Numbered from the stretch's first letter, positions 16,835 to 26,271 are shown. The stretch is DNA of 48,371 nucleotides from a bacterium (GCA_016124895.1 WGMU01000059.1:1-48371), one strand, 5' to 3'. The notes: generated by a model from the letters alone, not told the origin. A program made the numbers and translations.

Positions 16835-17719
16835 ATGTCTGGCAACAGGCGAGGTTTCACATTGATTGAACTGCTGGTCGTGATTGCGATCATCGCCGTT
16901 CTGGTCGCCCTGCTGCTTCCGGCAGTTCAGCACGCTCGTGCGGCGGCTCGCTCTTCTTCGTGCCGGAACAATCTCAAACAGCTTGGACTGGCGCTGCAGA
17001 ATTATGAGTCCGCTCATTCGCTTTATCCGCCAGGCTATCTCTACAAGCCGAGCCCTCAGGGAAATGCGATGGGCTTCTCGTGGGGCGCTATGATCCTTCC
17101 GCAACTTGAGCGGGATGACATGTACTTACAGTTCAACTGGAACGTGCCCATCTGGGATCCCGCCAACATGATGGCGCGTGAGGTGCATCTGCCGGTGTTT
17201 CTATGCCCGTCCGATCACGTCTCGGGACAAGGTTTTGTGGAGATGGGTGGACCTCAGGAACGGTACGCGATGGCGAGCTACGTCGCGTCGTTCGGGCCAC
17301 CCGATCTTGACGCCACACAGGAAAAGCGCGACGGCGTCTTCAGCCGCAATAGCAGCACGCGTACGCGCGACATCGCGGACGGTCTGTCCAACACGCTTGC
17401 CATTGGCGAACGAGTCAACGGACCATTCGCGCCGGGTGCATCACACGGAAATCACTTTGAATTCGAGACGGCCTGGATGTCAGCGATTCGAGAAATCACT
17501 GATCCAACGGATGACCACGGACATCTTGTCCTCTTCCAGACCGGACATACGCCAAACAATCCGCTCAGCGACGACCGCGACGTGTCGGCTCCACACTTCG
17601 CCCGGGCACATTTCGCCCTGGCAGATGGTTCCGTCAGGCCCATCAGCGAATCGATCGACTTTGGCGTGTACTCTGCCCTCGGGACCCGCGCCGACGATGA
17701 CCAGATCGGCGAATTCTGA
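16835..17719 (+). CDS. DUF1559 pseudopilin (type II/IV prepilin-like)
   Basis: A 294-residue protein whose start at 16835 is supported by AAGGAG upstream and by the short leader MSGNRRG. The prepilin peptidase site is G7|FTLIE, with Glu at +5 of the mature chain, followed by a hydrophobic helix (LLVVIAIIAVLVALLLPAV). The mature part has the DUF1559 signature (SSCRNNLKQLGLALQNYESAH, YPPGYL, the PVFLCPSD motif, DGLSNTLAIGE, and a closing HFALADGSVR). Planctomycetes carry dozens of these; they are thought to be surface or secretion-system pseudopilins. A good terminator follows. Confidence 0.9.
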   Translation: MSGNRRGFTLIELLVVIAIIAVLVALLLPAVQHARAAARSSSCRNNLKQLGLALQNYESAHSLYPPGYLYKPSPQGNAMGFSWGAMILPQLERDDMYLQFNWNVPIWDPANMMAREVHLPVFLCPSDHVSGQGFVEMGGPQERYAMASYVASFGPPDLDATQEKRDGVFSRNSSTRTRDIADGLSNTLAIGERVNGPFAPGASHGNHFEFETAWMSAIREITDPTDDHGHLVLFQTGHTPNNPLSDDRDVSAPHFARAHFALADGSVRPISESIDFGVYSALGTRADDDQIGEF

Positions 17720-17770
17720 CTGCGGAAGCAGCCGCGAATCAAACACTTGCATTGATGTGCCAGCGGCCGA

Positions 17771-17808
17771 AGCGCCTCGTGATCATCAAAACGAGGCGCT
17801 GTTTCTCC
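17771..17808 (+). terminator. Rho-independent terminator after DUF1559 gene
   Basis: A perfect 10-bp stem, AGCGCCTCGT at 17771-17780 and ACGAGGCGCT at 17791-17800, with a 10-nt loop, followed by GTTTCTCC. It lies between the convergent DUF1559 and PtsN-like genes. Confidence 0.7.
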
Positions 17809-17846
17809 GATGGCTCAGCGAGGTATCAACACAGAATCCGCGAATG

Positions 17847-18338
17847 TTACGCGCCTTCGGCGTCGGTGATGGTTTCCAGAATTTCCTCAATGCTGGATGA
17901 CTGCTGGATGTGGCGGGCGGTGAGAGGTTCCCGCAGGACGTTGCTGGCCGCCTGCAGGGCCTGGAGGTGGGCGACACGGGCGTCGGGCGGAGCGATCAGC
18001 AGCAGGACAACGTGGACCGGTTTGCCGTCGAGACTGTTGAACTCGATGCCGGCACGACTGATGCCGATCGTGCCAACAACCGACGTCACATCCAGATGCT
18101 TGCCGTGCGGAATCGCGATGCCCTGACCGATGCCCGTTGTGCCAAGCTGCTCGCGTTCCAGAACCTTTTCCAGTACGGCCGCCTCAGAGCTTTCAGAAAT
18201 GATCCCGGCCCGCACAAATCCAGAGACCAGTTCGCCGAGCACTGACTTTGCGTCCGTACCCTGCAGCTCCAGACAGAACGCGTTCGAGCACAGCAGGCTC
18301 GTCAGCGATCGATCCTCAACTTCAGTGTGCAGTGTCAT
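17847..18338 (-). CDS. PTS EIIA-like protein, PtsN type
   Basis: A 163-residue soluble protein matching the EIIA-2 fold. The phosphorylation site sits in the motif GIAIPHGK with H78 as the likely acceptor, followed by a VGTIGISRAGIEF strand, the VVLLLIAPPDARVAHLQALQAAS helix, and IEEILETI near the end. In the nitrogen PTS, PtsP/NPr pass phosphate to such proteins, which then regulate potassium transport, sigma-54 genes and metabolism; no EIIB/C or NPr gene is seen here, so a regulatory rather than a transport role is inferred. It is convergent with the DUF1559 gene, separated by a terminator. Confidence 0.85.
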   Translation of the reverse strand: MTLHTEVEDRSLTSLLCSNAFCLELQGTDAKSVLGELVSGFVRAGIISESSEAAVLEKVLEREQLGTTGIGQGIAIPHGKHLDVTSVVGTIGISRAGIEFNSLDGKPVHVVLLLIAPPDARVAHLQALQAASNVLREPLTARHIQQSSSIEEILETITDAEGA

Positions 18339-18437
18339 CGTTTCTCATCCTTGTTCTTGAGGATCGCACCGAAACCCATCCGGGCTCGGGCAGCAAACAC
18401 AAGTTTTCCAACGCTTCGGACGTCGGAACCGGAGGTC

Positions 18438-19169
18438 TCACTTCGTCGCGGCCGATCTCTTCGAGCCGAGGCTCTGACGGATCGCTTTGACGACGTACTC
18501 TGCCAGAAGTTTCGATCCTTCCGGCGTAAAGTGGACATTGACGGGCCGCTGAATTTCCTTCAGCCGCGGTTGAGCCACCGCAAACAGGTCATCCACTTCG
18601 GCTCCCACCTCTTTCGCAATCTTCCGGCCGATCGCGTTATAGCGTTGCGGATCGTCGACGTCACGGTGCGGCTTCACGCCACCTTCGGGCACAGGCGTTG
18701 TCGTGCAGAAAATCAGCTTCGCCCCGGATGCCTTCAGCTTCTGGGCGATCTCGCGCAACTGCTGCTCGTACCTGCCCGGCTCGGCCTGCCGCGGATGAGC
18801 GGGATCGTCGGAATTCGACAGCGTTCCCGGCATCACTCGTTTGAGATCGTGCAGCCCGAAGTTGAAATGAATGACGTCCCAGTGGCCGCCGTCGATCTTC
18901 AGCCAGCGGTCAACGTGCTGGACGCCATTGGTCGTTCCGGCACAGTTCTCTGGCCTCTGACCACGAGTCGGCCGAATCACCACCGCGTCACCTTCCAGCA
19001 TTTTCTGCACATACGGTGTGTATCCGATTGAAATCGAATCACCCAGAAGCAGCACACGTGGCAGTGACGGCTTCTCCGCTTTGTCCTCGCCCTGCGCCTG
19101 AGGCAGACAAAGGCCGGCAAACAGAGCCAGCACCGCGGCCAGTCTCGTGGTCCGAAACAGTTCAGTCAT
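18438..19169 (-). CDS. SGNH/GDSL-family hydrolase, exported
   Basis: A 243-residue protein; start 19169 gives a clean signal peptide (LAAVLALFAGLCLPQAQG) and a GGAG ribosome-binding site. Block I is LLLGDSISIGY with the nucleophile S45. The oxyanion part reads HFNFGLHDLK, with GLHD where many relatives have GxND. Block V reads NVHFTPEGSKLL with the catalytic His. The Asp usually found just before that His is Asn here. Such proteins are esterases acting on carbohydrate or lipid esters, probably periplasmic. It is divergent from the secreted esterase at 19436, and their start codons are 266 nt apart. Confidence 0.8.
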   Translation of the reverse strand: MTELFRTTRLAAVLALFAGLCLPQAQGEDKAEKPSLPRVLLLGDSISIGYTPYVQKMLEGDAVVIRPTRGQRPENCAGTTNGVQHVDRWLKIDGGHWDVIHFNFGLHDLKRVMPGTLSNSDDPAHPRQAEPGRYEQQLREIAQKLKASGAKLIFCTTTPVPEGGVKPHRDVDDPQRYNAIGRKIAKEVGAEVDDLFAVAQPRLKEIQRPVNVHFTPEGSKLLAEYVVKAIRQSLGSKRSAATK

Positions 19170-19435
19170 GCGAGCGTCTCCGAAGGATGAACGTGTCGAC
19201 TGCCCGACGAAGAGTAGCCGGATCAACGTCGCAGGAAAACAACGCCGACATCGTTTGTTTCGCCATAATCTGTTCGAGTGTGGTGTACCGGCCATCCGCC
19301 GTCCTTGAGTCTCTGTCCGCACATCGTTACGAAGCGTCCGCGTCGTCGTCCCGGCACCGGCAGTCGGCTCTGCGCGTCAATGGCCGACTGTCACGAACAC
19401 GGTTCGAGTCCTCAAATCGAAAGACACTGACTCGC

Positions 19436-20959
19436 ATGATGATGAACATTCTCCACAACCGACTTTGTTCGCAGCGACTGGTAGCGCTTCTCTGGCTGAC
19501 CATCACGGTCTTTGCATCGCTGCCGCTGTCTGCCGCGGACCGCTGGAGCTTTTCCGTTCAGTTTGCAGGTTCAGTTCACAAGGAGCCTTACTCAGGACGC
19601 GTCTATCTGATCTTCAGCGAGACGAACGACGAGCCACGGACCGGGCCGAGCTGGTTTACTCCGGAACAGTTTCTCTCCGTCGAAGTCAGTGACTGGAAAC
19701 CCGACACACCACTGACGGTTACCAGCAGCCAAACCGAGGGAATGCTGGCGTATCCGGTTCCGCTGGAGCAGATGAATCTGGCGGGCTTTCGCGCCCAGGC
19801 GGTCACCCGTTTCAATTCATGGGAACGGAAGATCGGAACCGGACCAGGCAACGGTTACAGCAACGTCATCCGCATCGAACGTACGGGAGAACAATCTCCC
19901 CTGCTGATCAGGACGCTGGTGCCGAAACCGGAGTTTTCGGAAACCCGCTGGTCGAAGCTTCTGACTGTCCGCTCAGAGCGGCTCTCGAAGTTCTACGGTC
20001 GCGAAGTTCTGCAGAACGCCGCCGTGATCCTTCCGCAGAGCTACTACGAACAGCCACAGCGGCAGTATCCGACGATCTACACGGTCCCCGGCTTTGGCGG
20101 TGACCATCTCCGCTACGCGCTCGACAAACCCATCGAGGAAGACAACCCCGGCAACGTCGAATTCATCCGCGTCATGCTCGACCCGAGCTGCCCGCTCGGG
20201 CATCACGTCTTCGCAGATTCAGCCAACAACGGGCCGCGTGGCCAGTGCCTGATTGACGAGTTCATCCCCGAATTCGAGCGGCAGTTCCGCGCCATCCCGA
20301 CACCGCAGGCCCGATTCCTGACGGGACACTCTTCGGGTGGCTGGAGCAGCCTGTGGGTGCAGGTCGCTTATCCGGACCACTTCAACGGAACGTGGAGCAC
20401 GGCGCCGGACCCCGTCGATTTCCGCGACTTTCAACGAATCAACCTCTATCAGTCGGGCGAAAACATGTACGTCGACAGCGAGGGGCAGCCGCGACCACTG
20501 GCACGCATTAATGGCGTCGTCCGATTGTGGTACAAGGGCTTCGCAGAGATGGAGTGGGCACTCGGCCCCGGCGGCCAGCTTCACAGTTTCGAGGCTGTCT
20601 TCAGTCCGCGCGGTCAGGACGGAACTCCGCTGCTGATCTGGGATCGCTCGACCGGCAAGGTCAACACAGACGTTGCGAAGACCTGGGAGAAGTACGACAT
20701 CCGCCTCGTACTGGAACGCAACTGGCCCGAGCTGGAGCCGAAACTCAAAGGCAAGCTGCACGTCATCATGGGCGATCAGGACACGTTTTATCTGGAAGGT
20801 GCGACAATTCTGCTGAAAGAATCCCTGGAGAAACTCGGCAGTGACGCAGCCATCGAAATCGTTCCCGGCCGCGACCACTTCAATCTGCTGACCGAACCCC
20901 TGCTGGTCCGCATCCGCCACGAGATGGCCAACCGGTTTCTGGCGACACAGGAGAAGTAA
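19436..20959 (+). CDS. Secreted esterase-family alpha/beta hydrolase
   Basis: About 507 residues starting at one of three adjacent ATGs (19436, 19439, 19442). The frame is open upstream to 19016, but that part overlaps the divergent SGNH gene and has no family pattern. A signal peptide is visible (RLVALLWLTITVFASLPLSAADR). The first 170 residues are a beta-rich region without catalytic motif. The hydrolase core carries YPTIYTVPGFGG, then the nucleophile elbow LTGHSSGGWSS (Ser near residue 299) and a GRDHFNLL segment with the likely catalytic His. The type resembles the Esterase D/feruloyl-esterase-like family. It is probably exported to act on plant- or algal-type esters; the substrate is inferred only. 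Confidence 0.75.
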   Translation: MMMNILHNRLCSQRLVALLWLTITVFASLPLSAADRWSFSVQFAGSVHKEPYSGRVYLIFSETNDEPRTGPSWFTPEQFLSVEVSDWKPDTPLTVTSSQTEGMLAYPVPLEQMNLAGFRAQAVTRFNSWERKIGTGPGNGYSNVIRIERTGEQSPLLIRTLVPKPEFSETRWSKLLTVRSERLSKFYGREVLQNAAVILPQSYYEQPQRQYPTIYTVPGFGGDHLRYALDKPIEEDNPGNVEFIRVMLDPSCPLGHHVFADSANNGPRGQCLIDEFIPEFERQFRAIPTPQARFLTGHSSGGWSSLWVQVAYPDHFNGTWSTAPDPVDFRDFQRINLYQSGENMYVDSEGQPRPLARINGVVRLWYKGFAEMEWALGPGGQLHSFEAVFSPRGQDGTPLLIWDRSTGKVNTDVAKTWEKYDIRLVLERNWPELEPKLKGKLHVIMGDQDTFYLEGATILLKESLEKLGSDAAIEIVPGRDHFNLLTEPLLVRIRHEMANRFLATQEK

Positions 20960-21266
20960 CTCAGTGTCGCACCTCAGACAGCCTGAGAGTCCCGCTTCAG
21001 ACAGACTGAGAATTGAACAACAGAAAACGAAGGCAGTGAAAGGCGACTTCACTTCACAACAGGTTCTCGTCGTTGCCTTTCTGTCTTCAGTTGCTCCAGG
21101 TTGCGTCCGGCAGACCTGAAGCTCAGCCTGGTGACCTGCAGTGAGCAAAGACGGCCTGCGCTGGGGATAGGCGGATTGCGTTGGAGAGAGGCAGCACGCG
21201 AAGAGGCGGCCTGCGGAGAGCCGGCACACGGCGGGCGATCAGATCTCAGATTTTCAATCTCAGATC
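20960..21266. other. Intergenic region with short repeats, no gene seen
   Basis: This gap lies at the convergent ends of the esterase gene (plus) and the FwdB/FhcB-like gene (minus). It holds two near copies of CAGACAGNCTGAG at about 20978-21013 and an ATCTCAGAT-type run at 21238-21270 related to the one at 5716-5790. No terminator with a T-tract was identified. Confidence 0.4.
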
Positions 21267-22583
21267 TCAGTCCTCAACCGCTCGGGTTTCCGACAACAGA
21301 AGCCGCGCCAGCTCCTCAAGCACGCCCTCGTCCGTCGGGTACTCGCTCGGAATCAGTTGCCGCTGCGGCAGCGGAACCTCATCCATTCGGTACGCCGTTC
21401 CAGCCGCGTGAATTCCGTAAACGGCGGTCGTCAGCGAGACTGTCGGCGGAAACGGACATTCGGCGTGCGGATAGTCAAGTACGATGGTCGGAATGCGACG
21501 CAGTTCGTCGAGAGCCTCGTTCGGAAAATCGGCAATACTCTCACTGCCGACGAGAACGCAGACGTCAACCTCGCGTCGCTGCAGAAGTTCGCTCGCTGAG
21601 AATTCGCCGGGATTATATCGCGGGTAGCCACGACCAAGATTCACGGCAAACGGATAACCGGTCTGCCAGCACAGAACGCTGTCAGCACCGCTCACGTCGC
21701 CAGGGATACGCAACCGCCGGGCGGTGAACCGCGTGTGAGCATTCAGCTCCGCGACAAGCTGCAGCAACGACTCGACGACCAGATGCCCGAGGCTCTGCTG
21801 CGCGATGCCGAGCCCGAAAAACACAACACCATATCGGCAACGAGTCATCAGGTCAGCCAGTTTCGACAGCTCGTCAGGTGACACTCCGCAGTTCGTTCGA
21901 GTGGAAACTTTCTGACCGCGAATCGCCAGCCGCAACGCAGTAATCAGTTCAAAGTCCTGTCCTGGATCGACGCGGACAAACTCGTCAGCCAGGCGAGCAG
22001 TCTCGGTCTCACGCGAATCGATGACGACGATCGTCCGGTCATCCCGGCCACCTGGCAGAGTTTCGGTACAGGGTTCGACTGAGTATCGCTCGAAATGCCG
22101 TGGATGCGAGGTATGCGGATCGGCTCCCCAGAAGACGACGAGATCAGCACGTTCCCGGATTTCGCCGAGGGTACTCGTCGATTCACCAACGCGTTGAATG
22201 GCCATGATCGACGGTCCGTGACAGACCGAGGCGGTCGTATCGATCACCGCCCCGAGCTGCTCAGCAAGAGCCACGGCGGCGCGCTGGCCTGGTGTGCTGC
22301 TGCGGGCGAGCCCGTAAATCAGCGGCGCGCGACTCACTTTCAGAATCTCTGCCGCAGCCACGAGAGCGGACTCCTGCGAGGCCACATGGCCGTGAATCCT
22401 CGCGACTGCGGGCCTCGCTGCGGAACACTCAATCTCTGCCAGTCGCTCAAACCACGGTTGGGCGAGTGAACAGGCATTGGCGACAGGCCGCACGGCATTC
22501 CCGTCGCGGCGGAATCTCAGATCGTCGCAGACGCAACCGCAAACGGTGCAGACAACGTCTTGAAACTCCTGCGGCATGAGCAT
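21267..22583 (-). CDS. fhcB: Formylmethanofuran dehydrogenase subunit B homologue (FwdB/FhcB)
   Basis: About 438 residues from M at 22583 (an in-frame ATG at 22604 is possible). It matches FwdB/FhcB of the tetrahydromethanopterin C1 pathway, found in archaea and as the Fhc formyltransferase/hydrolase complex in methylotrophs and planctomycetes. The N-terminal iron-sulphur ligands are visible (C12, C15, C19 and C38, with an extra C17), and the segment TASVCHGPS places a Cys at 121, where archaeal FwdB has a metal ligand. The central part has VFWGADPHTSHPRHF and IVVIDSRETETARLAD, both family-like. As I recall, methylobacterial FhcB has lost most of these cofactor ligands, so their presence here is notable. 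The partners FhcA, C and D are not in the window. Confidence 0.8.
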   Translation of the reverse strand: MLMPQEFQDVVCTVCGCVCDDLRFRRDGNAVRPVANACSLAQPWFERLAEIECSAARPAVARIHGHVASQESALVAAAEILKVSRAPLIYGLARSSTPGQRAAVALAEQLGAVIDTTASVCHGPSIMAIQRVGESTSTLGEIRERADLVVFWGADPHTSHPRHFERYSVEPCTETLPGGRDDRTIVVIDSRETETARLADEFVRVDPGQDFELITALRLAIRGQKVSTRTNCGVSPDELSKLADLMTRCRYGVVFFGLGIAQQSLGHLVVESLLQLVAELNAHTRFTARRLRIPGDVSGADSVLCWQTGYPFAVNLGRGYPRYNPGEFSASELLQRREVDVCVLVGSESIADFPNEALDELRRIPTIVLDYPHAECPFPPTVSLTTAVYGIHAAGTAYRMDEVPLPQRQLIPSEYPTDEGVLEELARLLLSETRAVED

Positions 22584-22721
22584 AGCCCGGTTGCGAACGT
22601 CCATGAGATGCCTGCACGCGACACACGACTCAACACCACACAAAACGGCTTAAAACCCATGCAGGCCTGACGGCGCGACACTGTCGCAGGATTCGCCTGC
22701 AAAGTGAACTCACGGGCCAGC

Positions 22722-25700
22722 TCACTTTTTGTCGGCAGGCCGGGCCAGCAACTGGCGTTTGACATGCCGTGGCAGCAGCATCGATCGATAGGCTTCAAGC
22801 GGTCGAACAAGTGACTTCTCAACGGCCAGCTTTCGAGCCAGCCACGCATCGGCCGGCAGACCGCGGACGTCAGACAGTTCGGCAAGCTGACCGAAAGCCG
22901 ATTCAATCGCGGAGAGGCTCGCTTCAATATCATTAAGCACGATCTGCGACGAATCGGGAGCAATGTCTCCGCGATTGTGCCAGCGGTCGTGCAGAATCTG
23001 GAGCAACGCGTCGAACGAGTCTCCGCGCGCTGCCGGATCGGCAATCAGTTCCGGCCGCTCATCCAGCAGTTCGATGGCGCGGGCGACGTTGCGGACGGAA
23101 CGGTCGGTTGGTGAAGCAAAAAACGCCCGATGCAGTCGATGCCAGAATTCGACGCTGCCCAGCCGCTGCGGATCCCGTTCTGCCAGTTCGGCGATCTCCT
23201 GATGCAGAAACGGACTGAGCAGCGGATCGAACGGCGTCTCGAATTCGGCGACGGCATTCAACGCCTCCGCCGTCGGCCGCTCCTGCTGAGCCGCGACACC
23301 GAGCGTCTCAAAGTACTCCAGCCGGCGTTTCTCGGTGCCACTCAATGTGTGATAGGGAGCCTCACCCTTCACCTGAACGAGTTCTGACTGCGGCGCCTTC
23401 TTAATCCGCTCCTTCAACCGTCCGCGATACGCCCAGTAGTGATCCGGCTTGTCGTGAATCAGATCCGCCTGCTCGTCGAGATCGGCCAGCCGCCGCTTGA
23501 TCTCCGGATCCTGCCCAGCCGTTCCCGTCAGAAACTGCATCGTTCCCGCCACCTGAGACAGTCGAGCCAGCGTGTGCTGATACTTGGGTCCCCAGCGAGT
23601 GACTTCAAAGGGCAGCGTCGCACTGAAGAGAGCGTTGATAACGCTGCCGGGACGACTGCCATCCGCCGGAAACGCCCGCTGCAGATCCGCGTGCGAGTAG
23701 GCCATCACCTTCAGCACCGTCGACCAGTCCCAACCCAGATCAGCCAGCACCGCGCGCACATGCGGACGCTGCAGCCGTTCCAGAAAGCCTTTGCCGTCAA
23801 AGCGGTTTGAAGAGTCGACGTTCAGCCGTCCAACGAGAAGCAGGCGACCGGGACCGATTTCAAAAGCGGTCACGTCGGCGAAAACCGACTGCCAGGTCTG
23901 CACAACGCAACCCAGCGCTGCCGGTCCGAAATCCACGATATCGAGCGGCTGGCAGAACAGACCGTCTTCACTCAGCGTTTGCGCCGCCGCCGAGAGAAAC
24001 TCAGACGAGGTAACTGCTTCAGCATCCGCAAACGCAGGCTGCGACACCGACGAGAGCACAATGTCAAACGGGCCAGGCAACAAACGCACGGCGAGCGTCG
24101 GCTCGGCAGCGACAACACGCACTCGCTCGTCGTCGAGCGGATTCAACGGCATCTGACTGAGAATGTGCCGTGACAGCGTGGCGAAATAATTCTCGTCCGG
24201 CTCGACGCACGTGATGTCTCGCAGCGGAAAGAATGCACAGGTTTCAATCACGGCTCCGCTGCCGGCTCCGATGAGCAGAACATTCTGAGCTTCCCGATGA
24301 AGACACAGCGGCAGCACGGCCTGCAGGATTTCACCCGTTCGGTGTGGAACAATAAACGTGTCGAGACTGACTGCTCCAAGAGGCACGCCGGACCGCCGGA
24401 CTTCAAATTCACACGCCCGCCGCTTCCAGATCGTCACCGGACCGCTGTCGGTTTCCGAGACCGCTACGCAACGCCCTTCGTCGAGGTACGGCAGCGTTTC
24501 AGTCCGCTCCTCGACCTGACACGCCAGGAAAACGCGAGTATCAAACAACAGCCGCGCGGCGAGCGCTGCACCTTCCTGAGGATTGACCAGGCCAATTGTC
24601 AAAGCCAGCGAGGCAAGTCCACCAACCCACTGCGGCCGCAGAACGACTCGCCAGGAAGACTTCTGAATCTGCCCGGCGAGCGAGACCGCCGTAAGCACTG
24701 TCAGCGTGAGTAGAATCGCCGCCGACGCACTTCCAATCCCCGGCGCGAGCCAGCGTGCAGAAATCAGTCCGGCCATGAACAGCAGAAATTCTCCCGTCGT
24801 CACCCACGCCGAACTGCGAGCGTCTGCCGAGCGTTCCAGCAGCCCGCCGACAGCGACGCCGACCGGGCCGATGACCAAAGCAACGATGGCCACCAGCGCA
24901 CACGTCGACAACGCAACGCTGGCAAGCTCGGCATTGATCCGCAGAACCAGCCAGACAAGTGGCTCGAAGACGATGACCGCCAGTAGTCCTGCCGCCAGCG
25001 CGACAAACACTGGCTCGGCGCGATTCAAAACTCGCCAGGATCTCGAAAATCGAGTTGTCAAAGTGCGGGTTCGAAACAGCAGGCCACCCAGCGAGACGCC
25101 ACCCACAAGTGCTGCAGCAACGGTCGCGGAGACCCAGCTCACGGGAAGAACGAGTTGACTGATCAACCGCGTCAGAAACAGCCACAACGCCCCGAGCAGA
25201 AAGATCTGCGCCGCGTGAAACCACCATTCGCGGGTCGCCGCTTCCCGACTCGACCCGTTCATCGTGTCAACCTGGCCTGCCGTGAATTCTGACTTTTGAG
25301 TCACGCTAGTGGCCACATTCCATAACGCGACGGAAAACGCGTACGTGCCGAACAGACCTGCGATCAACAGAGCGCGATCCATCCCTCCGAGCGCTGCTGC
25401 CAGCAGTTCACAGGCAAGAACACCAGCCGCGGCCAGCCACAGTTTCCGGCCCGGTTCACCGGAACTAACCAGCGACGCTTGACTCGAAGCGGTCAACAGG
25501 CCGACCGCCGCCGTCATCGGAATCAGCCAGCCCGCGGCGCACAGCATGATCAGCAGCCCAAGCCGTAATGGCAGGGCAGTCAGCACAGACGGCGCTGCCA
25601 GTCGGCCGAGCCCTGCGAGTGCGAGTTCTGTCGAGAGCGATGGAAAGACTGAGAACAGGGCGACAACGCTCAGACAGCTCAACCAGAAGCCGATCGCCAG

Positions 25701-25955
25701 ACGTTCGACATCGACATGCCCCAACTTCCTGGCGATCAGCCGGCACGGAAACGACGCAAGCACCATGGCGAGGCACAACGTTGCCAGTAGCGCCGTCCAG
25801 CTTTGCCGCGACGAGCCGAGCACCGCGGCCGACTGGCGCGACCAGCCCCACAGACTCATACCGGCGGCGAGACAACCTGCTGCGGTGACGAGATGCGGAG
25901 ACGCAAACCGACCCAAAATCCGACCAACGCGGGATTCGGTAGACATAGCATCCAT
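22722..25955 (-). CDS. Multi-spanning membrane protein fused to spermidine-synthase-like domain
   Basis: About 1,077 residues from M at 25955 (or 25946); a GTG at 26024 is in frame but less likely. The N-terminal 480 residues are a series of hydrophobic helices. Next comes a spermidine-synthase-like Rossmann region: VLLIGAGSGAVIETCAFFP (nucleotide-binding glycine loop), DITCVEPDENY and VRVVAAEPTLAVRLLPGPFDIVLSS. The C-terminal 300 residues are soluble, helical and without a known motif. Membrane-anchored spermidine-synthase-like proteins occur in planctomycetes and other bacteria; whether they make polyamines is untested. It is divergent from the DUF1598 gene and 118 nt upstream of the FwdB/FhcB-like gene. 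Confidence 0.7.
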   Translation of the reverse strand: MDAMSTESRVGRILGRFASPHLVTAAGCLAAGMSLWGWSRQSAAVLGSSRQSWTALLATLCLAMVLASFPCRLIARKLGHVDVERLAIGFWLSCLSVVALFSVFPSLSTELALAGLGRLAAPSVLTALPLRLGLLIMLCAAGWLIPMTAAVGLLTASSQASLVSSGEPGRKLWLAAAGVLACELLAAALGGMDRALLIAGLFGTYAFSVALWNVATSVTQKSEFTAGQVDTMNGSSREAATREWWFHAAQIFLLGALWLFLTRLISQLVLPVSWVSATVAAALVGGVSLGGLLFRTRTLTTRFSRSWRVLNRAEPVFVALAAGLLAVIVFEPLVWLVLRINAELASVALSTCALVAIVALVIGPVGVAVGGLLERSADARSSAWVTTGEFLLFMAGLISARWLAPGIGSASAAILLTLTVLTAVSLAGQIQKSSWRVVLRPQWVGGLASLALTIGLVNPQEGAALAARLLFDTRVFLACQVEERTETLPYLDEGRCVAVSETDSGPVTIWKRRACEFEVRRSGVPLGAVSLDTFIVPHRTGEILQAVLPLCLHREAQNVLLIGAGSGAVIETCAFFPLRDITCVEPDENYFATLSRHILSQMPLNPLDDERVRVVAAEPTLAVRLLPGPFDIVLSSVSQPAFADAEAVTSSEFLSAAAQTLSEDGLFCQPLDIVDFGPAALGCVVQTWQSVFADVTAFEIGPGRLLLVGRLNVDSSNRFDGKGFLERLQRPHVRAVLADLGWDWSTVLKVMAYSHADLQRAFPADGSRPGSVINALFSATLPFEVTRWGPKYQHTLARLSQVAGTMQFLTGTAGQDPEIKRRLADLDEQADLIHDKPDHYWAYRGRLKERIKKAPQSELVQVKGEAPYHTLSGTEKRRLEYFETLGVAAQQERPTAEALNAVAEFETPFDPLLSPFLHQEIAELAERDPQRLGSVEFWHRLHRAFFASPTDRSVRNVARAIELLDERPELIADPAARGDSFDALLQILHDRWHNRGDIAPDSSQIVLNDIEASLSAIESAFGQLAELSDVRGLPADAWLARKLAVEKSLVRPLEAYRSMLLPRHVKRQLLARPADKK

Positions 25956-26081
25956 GCTGAAACGAAAGAGTGACGTGTCGACGAACCGGGCCTCGGGGAA
26001 AGCCCGCGACGCGAGAATCAACACGCCGCCGTTCGCCGCAACCTGAAGAATTGGAAGAGGTTCTAGTAAAATCGCCGGTTT

Positions 26082-26110
26082 GCCGGCAAGACGTCTCTGG
26101 AGACCGTCTC
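26082..26110 (+). repeat. Dispersed palindromic motif, copy B
   Basis: Reads GCCGGCAAGACGTCTCTGG followed by AGACCGTCTC. It matches copy A (8051-8080, minus strand) over its length except for a 2-nt gap and a short difference near the end. It lies in the gap between divergent genes, 153 nt before the DUF1598 gene. Confidence 0.55.
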
Positions 26111-26271
26111 ACCAACCGGGTTCCTGTGAGAAAACTCATCCGTCTGACAGCCGGAATCAATTCCGCCGTTGCCGGCTGTTGCCTGGCAAGCGGATAATTC
26201 GTCTTCAACAGATCACGCTCGTTTGAGCGTTTCAGACTCAGCGGCAGCCTCTCCTTTGCAGGGTGAATTCG

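Noticed and set aside
16555-16869. 104-residue open frame before the DUF1559 gene
   Set aside because: Overlaps the prepilin start in another frame, with no known pattern.
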